Below are positions 52,009-63,014 of a stretch of 64,000 nucleotides of DNA, piece after piece. A model generated the notes under the pieces. That model did not search any database. It was not told where the DNA came from and worked only from the letters and a program-made list of their open reading frames with translations. Source of the DNA: Nitrospirota bacterium (GTDB lineage Bacteria > Nitrospirota > Thermodesulfovibrionia > Thermodesulfovibrionales > JdFR-88). Every line of letters begins with the position of its first letter. Position 1 is the first letter of the stretch. The DNA is taken from assembly GCA_021825295.1 (NCBI GenBank), contig JAKAHV010000010.1, positions 20,618-84,617 on the forward strand, read 5' to 3'. Both the position numbers and the translations under genes were made by a program.

Positions 52009-52550
52009 AAAAGAACAAGAGGCTCGAAAAGCAGTTCGCAAAGAAGTTCCTGAACCATGTCGGCAGGCAGAACCTTGGCGCTCTCCAGGAGCTGGGGGCC
52101 GTGGGCGAGCTTGTGGGGAAGGCCCCGGAGCTCAAGGGTTTTCTGGAGGGGCCCCAGTTTTCCGCAGGCGAGAAGAAAGGCGTGATGGAGGAGCTTTGCA
52201 GTAAGCTGCAGGTTTCGGATGGGACCCGCAAATTCCTTGAGTACGCGATAGACCAGGAGGCGATGCCGATGTTTGGGGGCATTGTCGAGGACGCGGTGAA
52301 GCTCTATCTGGATTATACCCGCCGCACGAAGGCCGTCGTTGTCTCCGCGGTGGATTTCCCGGCCGGGGGAGCGCTTGAAAACCGGCTTAAAGGCTCGTTG
52401 AAGAAACTTACGGGCAGGGACGTTGACATAGAGTATGTGCGCGATCCCTCCGTGCTGGGGGGCGTGCTCGTGAAGGTGGACAGCACCATGTTCGACAGCA
52501 GTCTGAAGGGCCAGTTGAGACTTTTGAAAGAAGAGCTTATAAAGGGGTGA
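52005..52550 (+). CDS. atpH: ATP synthase subunit delta
   Basis: 181 residues, normal length. An N-terminal helical domain and a C-terminal part ending SVLGGVLVKVDSTMFDSSLKGQL, the usual delta signature (GG-x(2)-V/I...D-x-S). It links the b stalk to the F1 head. TTG start overlapping atpF by 4 bases. Confidence 0.94.
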   Translation: MKKNKRLEKQFAKKFLNHVGRQNLGALQELGAVGELVGKAPELKGFLEGPQFSAGEKKGVMEELCSKLQVSDGTRKFLEYAIDQEAMPMFGGIVEDAVKLYLDYTRRTKAVVVSAVDFPAGGALENRLKGSLKKLTGRDVDIEYVRDPSVLGGVLVKVDSTMFDSSLKGQLRLLKEELIKG

Positions 52551-52553
52551 TCC

Positions 52554-54062
52554 ATGGAAATCAGGGTTGAGGAAATAAGCCAATATCTGAAGAAGCAGAT
52601 ATCGGATTTCGAGAAACGAGTCGATGTAAGCGAAGTGGGAACCGTCACCAGCATCGGTGACGGCATCGCGAAGATTTACGGGCTGGACAAATGCATGGCC
52701 TCGGAGCTGCTGGAGTTCCCGAACGACGTCTACGGCATGGCGCTCAACCTGGAGGAGGACAGCGTCGGCGCGGTCCTCTTCGGCGAGGACACGCTCGTGC
52801 GCGAGGGCGATGTCGTGAAGCGCACGGGCAGGATCATGCAGACCCCCGTGGGCGAGGCCCTCGTGGGCAGGGTGGTAAACGCCATCGGCCAGCCGATAGA
52901 CGGCAAGGGGCCGGTCAACACCAAGCTCAGCAGGATGGTCGACGTCGTCGCCCCCGGCATAGTGGACAGGCAGCCTGTCCGCGAGCCGCTGCAGACGGGC
53001 ATCAAGGCCATAGACGCCATGATCCCGATCGGCAGGGGGCAGAGGGAGCTCATCATCGGCGACCGCCAGGTCGGCAAGACGGCCGTCGCCATAGATGCGA
53101 TCATAAACCAGAAGGGCGGAGACGTCATCTGCATATATGTCGCCTGCGGGCAGAAGAGGGCGAACGTGGCCAGGACGCAGCAGCTCCTGGAGGAGTACGG
53201 CGCGATGGAGCACACGATAATCGTCTCTGCGACGGCCAGCGAGCCCGCGCCGCTGCAGTTCATCGCCCCCTACACGGGCTGCGCCATCGGCGAGTATTTC
53301 AGGGATAGCGGCAAGCACGCCCTTATCATATATGACGACCTGAGCAAGCAGGCCGCCGCATACAGGCAGCTATCTCTGCTGCTGAGGCGTCCGCCGGGAC
53401 GTGAGGCCTATCCGGGCGATGTCTTCTATCTGCACTCGAGGCTTCTTGAGAGGGCCGCGAAGGTCTCGAAGGAGCTTGGCGGCGGGTCGCTGACCGCGCT
53501 GCCGATAATCGAGACGCAGGCGGGCGACGTTTCCGGTTACATCCCGACAAACGTCATCTCCATCACGGACGGCCAGATATACCTCGAGCCGGAGCTTTTC
53601 TACGCCGGCGTAAGACCGGCCGTCAACGTCGGTCTGTCGGTCAGCCGCGTGGGCGGCGCCGCGCAGACCAAGGCGATGAAGCAGGTGGCTGGCACGCTCA
53701 GGCTGGACCTGGCGCAGTTCAGGGAGCTTGCGGCCTTCGCCCAGTTCGGTTCCGACCTGGACAAGGCCACCCTCGCCCAGATCGAAAGAGGCAAGAGGAT
53801 GGTCGAACTTCTCAAGCAGGGGCAGTACGGACCTTATTCGCTCGAGGAGCAGATCGTAGTGCTTTTCGCCGGCACGCAGGGTTACCTTGATGACGTCGCG
53901 CTCGGCGCCATAAAGAGGTTCGAGGAGGAGCTTCTCAGGTATTTCAAGCAGAACAAGGCCGATATATTGACCGAGCTGCGCGATAAGAAGACGATAGACG
54001 ACGAGGTGAAGAAGAAGCTCACCGAGGGCATGGACCACTTTAAAAAGAGTTTCAGCGCGTAG
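52554..54062 (+). CDS. atpA: ATP synthase subunit alpha
   Basis: 502 residues. The non-catalytic nucleotide site has Walker A GDRQVGKT (169-176). Family motifs [43 protein letters not shown] (in two parts) and [13 protein letters not shown] are intact, including the arginine finger in SVSRVGG. It is part of the alpha3-beta3 head. 3-base gap after atpH, 6-base gap before atpG. Confidence 0.98.
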   Translation: MEIRVEEISQYLKKQISDFEKRVDVSEVGTVTSIGDGIAKIYGLDKCMASELLEFPNDVYGMALNLEEDSVGAVLFGEDTLVREGDVVKRTGRIMQTPVGEALVGRVVNAIGQPIDGKGPVNTKLSRMVDVVAPGIVDRQPVREPLQTGIKAIDAMIPIGRGQRELIIGDRQVGKTAVAIDAIINQKGGDVICIYVACGQKRANVARTQQLLEEYGAMEHTIIVSATASEPAPLQFIAPYTGCAIGEYFRDSGKHALIIYDDLSKQAAAYRQLSLLLRRPPGREAYPGDVFYLHSRLLERAAKVSKELGGGSLTALPIIETQAGDVSGYIPTNVISITDGQIYLEPELFYAGVRPAVNVGLSVSRVGGAAQTKAMKQVAGTLRLDLAQFRELAAFAQFGSDLDKATLAQIERGKRMVELLKQGQYGPYSLEEQIVVLFAGTQGYLDDVALGAIKRFEEELLRYFKQNKADILTELRDKKTIDDEVKKKLTEGMDHFKKSFSA

Positions 54063-54068
54063 GAGAAA

Positions 54069-54968
54069 ATGGCTACCCTCAGGGACATAAGAAGAAGAAT
54101 AAAGGCGGTCAAGAACACCAGCCAGATAACAAAGGCCATGAAGATGGTGGCTGCCGCCAAGCTGCGGAAGGCCCAGGGGCGCATGCTCGAACTGCGGCCC
54201 TATTCTGACAAGATATACGAGGTGCTTGGCAATCTGAGCAGGGCGGGCGACGCCGAGGCCCATCCGCTGCTGGTAAAGAGGCTTCCGAAGGCCGTTGAAG
54301 TCGTGGTCTTCACTAGCGACAGGGGGCTGTGCGGCGCCTTTAACACCAACATTATGAAGGCCGCGGTGCCTTTCGTCCGTCAGCTCAAGGAGAAAGGGCT
54401 GCAGGTGAGCATAAACGCGGTGGGCAGGAAGGCCCGCGACTATTACAAACGCAGGGACATAGCCCTCCGCCAGGTGCTCACCGGCATATCAGGCAAGGTG
54501 GATTACCAGCACGCCAGGAGCATCGCCGGCGACATAATGGAAAACTACATGGCCGAGACCTTCGATGAGGTTTACCTGGTCTACAACGAATTCAAGAACG
54601 TCGTCACCCAGCAGGTGAAGGTCGTGAAGCTACTGCCCTTCGAGACCGTTGAGGCCGGGGGCCAGGGGGCCGCGCCGGCTGCGGAACACGCGGGGGCGCC
54701 AGAGACGCTGGACTACATATTCGAGCCCTCGGCGGCGGGCCTCTACCGGGTGCTCATACCAAAGGCCGTGGAGATAAAGGTCTTTCGCGCGCTACTGGAG
54801 TCCCAGACCTCCGAAGAGGCCTCGAGGATGACCGCGATGGAGAACGCCTCCAAGAACGCCGAGGAGATGATCCATAATCTGACGCTTGTGGCCAACAAGG
54901 TCAGGCAGGCCACGATTACCCGCGAGCTGATGGACATCGTGGGCGGCGTCGAGGCCCTGAAAAAATAA
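54069..54968 (+). CDS. atpG: ATP synthase subunit gamma
   Basis: 299 residues. The N-terminal coil ATLRDIRRRIKAVKNTSQIT and the C-terminal signature ITRELMDIVGGVEAL form the rotating central shaft; SDRGLCGAFNTN is the conserved central motif. An Ala/Gly-rich insert at about residues 200-216 (GGQGAAPAAEHAGAPE) is longer than in many homologues. ATG 54069 follows AGGAG. Confidence 0.97.
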   Translation: MATLRDIRRRIKAVKNTSQITKAMKMVAAAKLRKAQGRMLELRPYSDKIYEVLGNLSRAGDAEAHPLLVKRLPKAVEVVVFTSDRGLCGAFNTNIMKAAVPFVRQLKEKGLQVSINAVGRKARDYYKRRDIALRQVLTGISGKVDYQHARSIAGDIMENYMAETFDEVYLVYNEFKNVVTQQVKVVKLLPFETVEAGGQGAAPAAEHAGAPETLDYIFEPSAAGLYRVLIPKAVEIKVFRALLESQTSEEASRMTAMENASKNAEEMIHNLTLVANKVRQATITRELMDIVGGVEALKK

Positions 54969-54994
54969 GTGAGAACTTTACTGGAGGAAAATAG

Positions 54995-56422
<1,428 letters not shown>

Positions 56423-56425
56423 TCC

Positions 56426-56836
56426 ATGGATAAATTGAGGCTGGAGATAGTGACGCCCAGAGGCGCCGTGTTCAGCGGCGAGGTCGATGAGGTGCACGCA
56501 AGCGGCAGCGAAGGCGACTTCGGCGTGTTCCCGGGCCATGCCCCCCTGATGAGCATGCTGCGCGTGGGCGCGCTCATCGCAAGGGCCGATGGGAAGCCGA
56601 ATTATTTCTTCGTGGGCTCCGGCTTTGCAGAGGTGAGCTCAAAAGGCATGATCATCCTAGCGGACAGCTCCGAGCGGGCCGAGGACATAGACGTGGCAAG
56701 GGCGATGGCCGCAAAACAGCGCGCCGAGGAGAGGCTCGCGAAGATAGAGAATATGGATTTCGCCCGGGCCCAGTCGGCCCTCGAAAGGGCGATGGCCAGG
56801 ATACGTATCGCCGAGGAGCGCGCGCGCAAGGGATAA
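56426..56836 (+). CDS. atpC: ATP synthase subunit epsilon
   Basis: 136 residues. Beta-sandwich domain with LEIVTPRGAVFSGEVDEV and GDFGVFPGHAPLMSML, then the C-terminal helical pair (DVARAMAAKQRAEERLAK and the closing RIRIAEERARKG) that can inhibit the enzyme. Last gene of the operon, followed by a strong terminator. Subunits a and c (atpB, atpE) are not in the window. Confidence 0.96.
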   Translation: MDKLRLEIVTPRGAVFSGEVDEVHASGSEGDFGVFPGHAPLMSMLRVGALIARADGKPNYFFVGSGFAEVSSKGMIILADSSERAEDIDVARAMAAKQRAEERLAKIENMDFARAQSALERAMARIRIAEERARKG

Positions 56837-56865
56837 CAGCCGCAAGCAGCCAAGGCGAAACCTTT

Positions 56866-56896
56866 AAAAAACCCCGCCAGACTGGCGGGGTTTTTT
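56866..56896 (+). terminator. rho-independent terminator of the atp operon
   Basis: CCCCGCCA (56872-56879) and TGGCGGGG (56883-56890) pair around GAC, flanked by A6 before and T6 after. It lies 30 bases past the atpC stop. Confidence 0.92.
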
Positions 56897-56999
56897 ATTC
56901 CGGAGCGCTAAAGACATGGAGCAACCATCGAGTGAAACCGGAGGAGGGCGCTAAAAGAAACTCGCTGTCAGGACAGTGCTGGCGGCTGGGGGCAGCTTC

Positions 57000-57506
57000 C
57001 TACAGGTAATCCGCGAGTATGCCGCTAGTCCTCCTGAGGCGCTCACCAAGCCCCTTGATTATCCTCAGGAGCAGTTTTACTGCGAGCAGCGGCATCTCGG
57101 TGGACATACGGTCAAAATCATCCCTGGTCAGCATCAGGAAAGTAACGTCTTCCGCGGCCACCGCGGAGGCCGAACGCGGCTCCTCGTCGTTGAGGGACAA
57201 CTCGCCAAGTATCTGGCCGGGACCGACATAGGTGATGAACTTCTTGCTGCCGTTTTCGTCCTCCTTCTCTATCCTAACCTTTCCGGAGATGATTATGCAC
57301 ATGAAGGACTCGACAGCGCCCTCCCGGATAAGGATAGAGTCTTTAGCGGCCTTCCTCACGCTCATGTACTTCACCATCGCCTCTATTTGGCGCCATTCAA
57401 AATCAGAAGACCACTTGGTCTTGTCAAGGAGTCTGGCGCGCTCGGTCGCGCCCAGGCGCATATCCACGAAAGACGGATTTTCCCCTGCCTGTTCTTCGTT
57501 AAACAT
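57000..57506 (-). CDS. cyclic-nucleotide-binding-domain protein without DNA-binding domain
   Basis: 168 residues. The cNMP-binding beta-roll is clear: ILIREGAVESFMCIIISGKVRI and the phosphate cassette GELSLNDEEPRSASAVA (conserved Glu and Arg kept). After it only the C helix remains; no helix-turn-helix. Thus it cannot be a CRP-like regulator on its own and may regulate a partner. It stands alone, converging on the atp operon terminator. ATG 57506. Confidence 0.88.
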   Translation of the reverse strand: MFNEEQAGENPSFVDMRLGATERARLLDKTKWSSDFEWRQIEAMVKYMSVRKAAKDSILIREGAVESFMCIIISGKVRIEKEDENGSKKFITYVGPGQILGELSLNDEEPRSASAVAAEDVTFLMLTRDDFDRMSTEMPLLAVKLLLRIIKGLGERLRRTSGILADYL

Positions 57507-57573
57507 CGGCCTATTTTAGCATGAACGCGGGTCGCGCATTGCGGGGGGCGCCGGCTTTAAGTTATCATCTTGT

Positions 57574-58578
57574 ATGCTTTATCCATATCAGACAACGGGC
57601 ATAGGAAGCCTGCCGCATACGGACGCGGAGGCGGCGGCCGAACTGGTGCTTGAGACCTTCGACATCCCCTTCTGGCCGCAACTGCCGAGGGTTTCCTTCC
57701 GGGAGCAGATGATACCCCAGTATTCCGAGGGGCTGCCCTTTATACGCGTGGACGACGAGAGGAAAAGCATCTGGGTAAACAGGAGCGGCAGCGACGAGCT
57801 GGAGAGGTTTTATGAGTTCTGCACCGACGAGACACGCATCGCGATATCTGAAAATTTCGCCGAGGGCCTTCACGCCTTCCTGAGGCTCATAAAGGGCAAG
57901 CATTTCGACTGTCTCAAGGGCCACGTAACGGGGCCGCTTACGTTCACCCTCGGCCTGAACGACAGCAGGGGCAGACCGGTCTACTATGACGAAGAGTTGA
58001 GAGAGGTCTACCTGATGGGGCTCGAGGCCAAGGCCCGCTGGCAGATAGACGCCCTCAGGGCGAAGGCGGACCAGGTGATCGTGTTCATAGACGAGCCGGT
58101 TGCGGGCGCCCTGGGAAGCACCGCGTATATCACCGTGGAGAGGACGGAGGCGCTAAGGCTCCTGCGGGAGATGGTGAATACGATAAAAAGGTGCGGTGCC
58201 ACTGCTGGCATACATTGCTGCGGCCGGGCCGAATGGCCGCTGCTGATCGAATCCGGCGTGGAGATACTGAATTTTGACGCGTACGATTACGGGGACACGC
58301 TGCTGATATATCCGGGGGAGATAGAGGATTTTCTAAAGAGGGGCGGGATACTGGCCTGGGGGATTGTGCCCACAACGGAGGCCATAAACAGCGAGTCCGA
58401 AGAGTCCCTTTACGCCCTGTTCATGCGGAGGTTCGAAAAGCTCTCCGCCCGCATTTCCGCCGACCTTCTCAAGGAAAAGATACTGCTGACGCCAGCCTGC
58501 GGCACGGGCTCCCTTTCCGAGGCCGAGGCGCTGAAAGTCTTCGAGCTTATTATCAGGCTGAAGGAATCGCTTGCCTGA
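57574..58578 (+). CDS. short MetE-like (core methionine synthase type) enzyme
   Basis: 334 residues, matching only the C-terminal catalytic half of cobalamin-independent methionine synthase. TTGIGSLPHTD at the start, GHVTGPLTFTLGL, VFIDEP, the zinc motif GIHCCGRAEW (H-x-C) and LTPACGTGSLS (third Cys ligand) are intact. Short MetE proteins of this type in anaerobes (core-MetE) use methylcobalamin or a corrinoid protein as methyl donor; whether this one does is inference. ATG 57574. Its TGA overlaps the next ATG. Confidence 0.82.
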   Translation: MLYPYQTTGIGSLPHTDAEAAAELVLETFDIPFWPQLPRVSFREQMIPQYSEGLPFIRVDDERKSIWVNRSGSDELERFYEFCTDETRIAISENFAEGLHAFLRLIKGKHFDCLKGHVTGPLTFTLGLNDSRGRPVYYDEELREVYLMGLEAKARWQIDALRAKADQVIVFIDEPVAGALGSTAYITVERTEALRLLREMVNTIKRCGATAGIHCCGRAEWPLLIESGVEILNFDAYDYGDTLLIYPGEIEDFLKRGGILAWGIVPTTEAINSESEESLYALFMRRFEKLSARISADLLKEKILLTPACGTGSLSEAEALKVFELIIRLKESLA

Positions 58579-59159
58579 TGCGCATAGGGCTGTGCGGCAG
58601 CCATAGAACAGGGAAAACCACGCTGGCCGAGGCTATCTCGCGGCGTGTGGGAATACCCTTTGTAAAGACGATCACCTCGGATGTCTTCAGCCGCTATGGT
58701 TTGGACCCCGCGGAACCCATGGAATTTGGCAAGAGGCTCTGGATCCAGCAGAAGGTCCTGGAGGCGGGAGAGGCTGTCTGGAGGGAAGAGAAAGATTTCG
58801 TCACGGACAGGACCCCCATAGACATGATGGCCTACACGCTGGCCGACATACAGGGGGCGACCGGGGCGGATTTCAGCCGGCTGGAGGCATATCTAGACCG
58901 CTGTTACGAGTCGGCCAACAGGTTTTTTGAAGCGCTCGTTGTCGTCCAGCCGGGGATCAGGCTTGTTCATGAGGAAGGCAAAGCCGCCCTGAACCGGGCG
59001 TATATGGAGCACCTGAACTACCTGATCATCGGCCTCGCAAGCGACCGGCGACTGAAGGCGCGGATGATCTGCCTTGAGCATGGGCCGGCCGCCGTCGAGG
59101 AGCGCGTAAGGACGGTACTGGAGCGGCTCGGCCTGGACGGCCGGGCCGGGGTCCACTAA
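58578..59159 (+). CDS. P-loop NTPase, nucleotide/nucleoside-kinase-like
   Basis: 193 residues. P-loop GLCGSHRTGKTT at residues 4-15, a likely Walker B/aspartate region FVTDRTPIDMMAY, and a C-terminal lid with Arg-rich segments. The overall pattern resembles AAA_28-type or NadR-like small kinases. The substrate is unknown. Its start overlaps the MetE-like gene stop (TGATG), so they are coupled. Confidence 0.7.
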   Translation: MRIGLCGSHRTGKTTLAEAISRRVGIPFVKTITSDVFSRYGLDPAEPMEFGKRLWIQQKVLEAGEAVWREEKDFVTDRTPIDMMAYTLADIQGATGADFSRLEAYLDRCYESANRFFEALVVVQPGIRLVHEEGKAALNRAYMEHLNYLIIGLASDRRLKARMICLEHGPAAVEERVRTVLERLGLDGRAGVH

Positions 59160-59169
59160 AATAAAGTGC

Positions 59170-59769
59170 ATGGCCCGTTTCAGCTTTGCAAGCGGCATGC
59201 TGAATACCTTCATCCCGATCTTCGTGGCGATGGATGCGTTTGCCTCCCTGGGCATATTCATCTCGCTCACGGAGGGGCTGGACCGCCAGGCGGTAAAATC
59301 GATAATACGTGATTCCGTTGTCACGGCCCTGGCCGTGAGCGTGGGGTTTCTGGCATTCGGGGAGGCTGTCTTCAAGGTCCTGGGCATCACCACGGACGAC
59401 TTCAAGATAGCGGGCGGGCTTGTCCTTCTCATCTTCGCCGTGCGGGACCTGCTGTGGGGCTCGGAGGCCAGAAGGCCCACGGGTAAATTCGGCGCGGTCC
59501 CGATAGGGGTGCCCCTCATAGTGGGACCCGCGGTGCTGACGACATTGATTGTGCTTCTGGACCGCTACGGGCTGTTTTTTACGGCCGCAAGCCTGATACT
59601 GAACCTTGGCATTGTCTGGGTCACTTTCGTGCAGGCCCCCAGGATAGTCAGGTATTTCGGGAAGGGCGGGATACTCGTTTTCTCCAAGATAATGCTTTTG
59701 ATGCTGGCGGCGATAGCCGTGATGATGATCCGTCTTGGCGTCACGGGACTCTTCGCGGTCCACACATGA
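59170..59769 (+). CDS. MarC-family integral membrane protein
   Basis: 199 residues, six hydrophobic segments. Family motifs FIPIFVAMDAFASLGIFI, FGEAVFKVLGI, FKIAGGLVLLIFAV and PLIVGPAVLTTLI are visible. The function of MarC proteins is unclear; an early link to multiple antibiotic resistance was not upheld. ATG 59170 lies 10 bases after the kinase-like gene, and its stop overlaps deoB by 4 bases. Confidence 0.93.
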   Translation: MARFSFASGMLNTFIPIFVAMDAFASLGIFISLTEGLDRQAVKSIIRDSVVTALAVSVGFLAFGEAVFKVLGITTDDFKIAGGLVLLIFAVRDLLWGSEARRPTGKFGAVPIGVPLIVGPAVLTTLIVLLDRYGLFFTAASLILNLGIVWVTFVQAPRIVRYFGKGGILVFSKIMLLMLAAIAVMMIRLGVTGLFAVHT

Positions 59770-60920
59770 GGGCGATTATCATAGTATTGGACGGGACCGG
59801 CGCCGGTGCGGCCCCGGATTCGGCCCTTTACAACGACGCGGACGCAAACACGCTTGGACACGTGGCGGAGGCCGCGGGCGGCCTGAAGCTGCCCGCGCTT
59901 GCGCGGCTCGGCCTCGGAAACATCATGGAGATAAAAGGCGTTCCCCCGGTTTCCGCCCCTGCCGCATCGTTTGGCCGCATGAGGGAGCTTTCAGCCGGCA
60001 AGGACACAATCACGGGCCACTGGGAGATGATGGACATACTGAATGAAACCCCGTTTCCGACCTACCCCGAAGGCTTTCCGGCGCACATCATCTCCGAATT
60101 CGAAAGGCGCACGGGCAGAAGGGTTTTGGGCAACAAGGCCGCCTCGGGCACCGTGATCATTGAGGAACTGGGAAGGGAACATCTGAGGACAGGCTCCCCC
60201 ATTGTGTATACGTCGGCGGACAGCGTATTCCAGATAGCGGCGCATGTCGATGCGGTGCCGGTGGAAGAACTCTACCGGATGTGCCGGACGGCGCGGGAGA
60301 TGCTCGTTTTCCCCGACAACGTCTGCCGTGTGATTGCCAGGCCTTTTGAAGGCGGCCCGGAGAAAAATTTCAGGCGCATATCATCAAAGAGAAAGGATTT
60401 CCCCCTGCCGCCTCCCGGTGAAACGGTCATCGACATCCTGGCAGCGCATGGCGTTCCGGTCATCTCCGTGGGCAAGGTCGCCGAGATGTTCGACATGCGG
60501 GGTTTCGCTGCCGGCGCCAAGACGGGCGGAAACCTCCATGGGATGCAAGAGATAGCGAAACTGCTTGAAAGGCAGGCCCACGGCTTGATATTTGCGAACC
60601 TGAACGATTTTGACACCCTCTATGGCCACAGGAATGACCCGGAAGGATTCGCCCGGGCCCTGGCTGAATTTGACGGATGGCTTGACGGTTTTACTTCCCT
60701 TCTTGGTGCGGAGGATTATCTGTTTATAACCGCGGACCACGGAAACGACCCCACCACGCCAGGCACCGACCACTCAAGGGAGCTTGTGCCCCTGTTGTTT
60801 TTCAATAAAGGGAAGGCGGGCAGAGACCTTGGGCTGAGGGAGGGGTTTATGGACCTGGGCGCCACGGTGGCCGAAATCTTTGGCGTCCGCGCCCCAAGGG
60901 GCAAGAGCTTTCTGCAGTGA
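59766..60920 (+). CDS. deoB: phosphopentomutase
   Basis: 384 residues. Alkaline-phosphatase-superfamily metal motifs: VLDGTGAGAAPDS, the phospho-Thr site GKDTITGHWEMM, GNKAASGT, NLNDFDTLYGHRND and TADHGNDPTTPGTDHSRE. It interconverts ribose 1- and 5-phosphate (or the deoxy forms) in nucleoside salvage. Slightly shorter than E. coli DeoB (407). ATG 59766 overlaps marC; stop overlaps the CPBP gene. Confidence 0.95.
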   Translation: MRAIIIVLDGTGAGAAPDSALYNDADANTLGHVAEAAGGLKLPALARLGLGNIMEIKGVPPVSAPAASFGRMRELSAGKDTITGHWEMMDILNETPFPTYPEGFPAHIISEFERRTGRRVLGNKAASGTVIIEELGREHLRTGSPIVYTSADSVFQIAAHVDAVPVEELYRMCRTAREMLVFPDNVCRVIARPFEGGPEKNFRRISSKRKDFPLPPPGETVIDILAAHGVPVISVGKVAEMFDMRGFAAGAKTGGNLHGMQEIAKLLERQAHGLIFANLNDFDTLYGHRNDPEGFARALAEFDGWLDGFTSLLGAEDYLFITADHGNDPTTPGTDHSRELVPLLFFNKGKAGRDLGLREGFMDLGATVAEIFGVRAPRGKSFLQ

Positions 60921-61729
60921 AAGATACGATTGTCAAAATCCTGTTTCTTGCGGCAGTCCTTTTCGCCAGCATTGCCGTTTTCACGGGCACTGAGCGGCTG
61001 ATGCCGCTTTGGGCGGGGGGCCTGCTGGCTGCGGTTCTCATTTTCAGAAAATGGGATGTCCTGCACGCGGCGCTTCTTCTTTTCATGCTTTCCATCCTGA
61101 TTTATCTGCCCGGATTTATTGGCATGCCGACGGTAAAATCACTTTTCCCTCTGCTGGCATCAACGCTCCTTGTGCTACCCTTCCCGGCGGCAAGGGAGAC
61201 GCTGTTGTGGGCAAAGGCCGGGAGGCTCGACAGGACCTCCGTTCTGATAATAATTTTTATCGCCGCTGTTTCGGCGGCGGCGCTGGTGCTGTGGGCAAAT
61301 TGGGCGGCAAATCTCCCTTCCGCGGGGCTTGGACACCCGGCGCATGGCCGTCTTCCGGCGGCCGGGCTTGAGGTTGCGGGGGCATTCATGCGATGGCTGC
61401 CCGCATGGCTTGTTGCCGCCATCGGCGTGCCGGTCTTCGCGCTGTTCAATGCACTTGCGGAGGAGGGGATATACAGGGGCGTACTGCAGAAGGCCCTGGG
61501 CAGGGCGTTCGGAGAAAAAACCCCCGCTTTGCTGCTTCAGGCCTCCGCTTTCGCCGCAGTCCACTACCGGGGGGGCTTCCCCAGCGGACCGTTGGGCTAC
61601 GTCATGGCCCTGGCCTACGGGCTTGTCCTCGGGTATCTGCGCCGCAGAAGCGGCGGCATGCTAGCGCCCTGCCTCGCACACATCATGGCCGATCTGACGA
61701 TTGGCTACATCCTCGTCTCTTATGCCTAG
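60917..61729 (+). CDS. CPBP-family intramembrane metalloprotease
   Basis: 270 residues, about eight hydrophobic segments. The CPBP (Abi/Rce1-like) motifs are present in order: ALAEEGIYRGVLQ (EExxxR), FAAVHY (FxxxH) and the final HIMADL. These supply the metal ligands inside the membrane. Substrate unknown. GTG start overlaps deoB. Its last 69 bases overlap the converging glycosyltransferase gene. Confidence 0.88.
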   Translation: MKDTIVKILFLAAVLFASIAVFTGTERLMPLWAGGLLAAVLIFRKWDVLHAALLLFMLSILIYLPGFIGMPTVKSLFPLLASTLLVLPFPAARETLLWAKAGRLDRTSVLIIIFIAAVSAAALVLWANWAANLPSAGLGHPAHGRLPAAGLEVAGAFMRWLPAWLVAAIGVPVFALFNALAEEGIYRGVLQKALGRAFGEKTPALLLQASAFAAVHYRGGFPSGPLGYVMALAYGLVLGYLRRRSGGMLAPCLAHIMADLTIGYILVSYA

Positions 61730-62890
61730 GAGGTCGCGGTAAACAGATAAGACGTGGTCTCCCACGGCGTCCCATGAAAAGGCCTTTTCGACGGCCTGCC
61801 TGCCATTTCTTCCCATCCACCTGGCCCACTCAAAATTCGTGAAAAGCGTGCCGATGCCCCAGGCGATGGACCCGGGAGCCGGGTCTATCTTCAGGCCGTC
61901 AACCTCGTGCCATACGAACTCATCGGGGCCTCCGTTTCTGGTGGCGATCACGGGCTTGCCTGCGCTCCATGCCTCGAGCACCACAATGCCGAAAGGCTCG
62001 TTTCTGCTTGGCACGCACACAATATCGCAGGCCTTGTAGAGATTTGCCAGCTCGGAGCCGTTTTTATAGCCGAGGAACCTCGCAGCGTGGGTGATGCCGA
62101 GCTGCCGCACCCTGGTCTCCACCTGTCCCCTCATCTCCCCGTCGCCTACAAAGGCGAACTTCGCGCCTGGGTGATACCTGAGGACATAAGGGATGGCTTC
62201 CACCAGCAGGTCCGGCCCTTTCTGGTATACCATGCGCCCGCAGAAAAGGACCATCGGGTCCATATGGCCGATTCCGTAAAGGGCCTTCACCTGTGCCGGC
62301 GAAATCCAGCCGTCGAAGTGATGGAGATTGACCCCGTTGAAGGCGACCCATATCTTCCAGAAGGGGACTTCATACATCCACATCAGCTCCCTTTGGATGC
62401 CCTGGGACACAGCGATGACCTTGTCCGCCCACAGGGTGCCCGCCCTCTCTATTGCCCGGATGCGGGAAGAGCTGCCGTCGTAAAAATTGTTGCCGCAGCG
62501 GCCGTACTCGGTTGAGTGCACCGTCAACACCCCCTTGGGGCCCCGCCCCTGTTTTATCCATATCATGGCGCTCGCGGCCAGCCAGTCATGGGCATGGATG
62601 ATATCGAAATGCCTGCCCATGAAATCCTCGGTGCAATAGACGTGGTGAACAAGGGAGCGGCACATATCGAGTGTTTCATCGACGAAATTCGAGTTGAGCC
62701 TGAAGGGGCAGCGGTGGTAGTGCACCCCGTCGATCCGCTCATAGGCCGACTGGCCCTGCCCCATCCTTGTAAAGACATGCACCTCGTTGCCCCTGCGCTC
62801 AAGCGCGGCCGCAAGTTCCGTGACGTGGACGGCCACGCCGCCTACCGATATGGAATGAAGAGACTCCCAGCAAAGCATTGCGATCAGCAT
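61661..62890 (-). CDS. glycosyltransferase family 4 protein
   Basis: 409 residues with the GT-B fold. N-terminal SVGGVAVHVTELAAAL, central HAHDWLAASA and STEYGR, and the C-terminal donor-sugar motif SRNEPFGIVVLEAWSAGKPVIA with the E-x7-E pair. It transfers sugar from a nucleotide donor; glycogen/alpha-glucan or surface-glycan synthesis are both possible. ATG 62890 has GGAGAG at good spacing. The 3' end runs 69 bases into the CPBP gene. Confidence 0.92.
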   Translation of the reverse strand: MLIAMLCWESLHSISVGGVAVHVTELAAALERRGNEVHVFTRMGQGQSAYERIDGVHYHRCPFRLNSNFVDETLDMCRSLVHHVYCTEDFMGRHFDIIHAHDWLAASAMIWIKQGRGPKGVLTVHSTEYGRCGNNFYDGSSSRIRAIERAGTLWADKVIAVSQGIQRELMWMYEVPFWKIWVAFNGVNLHHFDGWISPAQVKALYGIGHMDPMVLFCGRMVYQKGPDLLVEAIPYVLRYHPGAKFAFVGDGEMRGQVETRVRQLGITHAARFLGYKNGSELANLYKACDIVCVPSRNEPFGIVVLEAWSAGKPVIATRNGGPDEFVWHEVDGLKIDPAPGSIAWGIGTLFTNFEWARWMGRNGRQAVEKAFSWDAVGDHVLSVYRDLLGIRDEDVANRQIGHDVCEAGR

Positions 62891-63014
62891 GGTTTCTCTC
62901 CGGTAAAGTTGATGTACTGCCAGATTGTATCACCATTTGGCAGGATGTGAAATGGAAAGCCGCCCGGATTACTTCCGCCGGCCGGCAGGCAGGGGAAAAA
63001 GAAGGGATGAGGTT

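Noticed and set aside
51618..53318. 566-codon minus-strand frame across atpF, atpH and atpA
   Set aside because: Antisense of three conserved atp genes.
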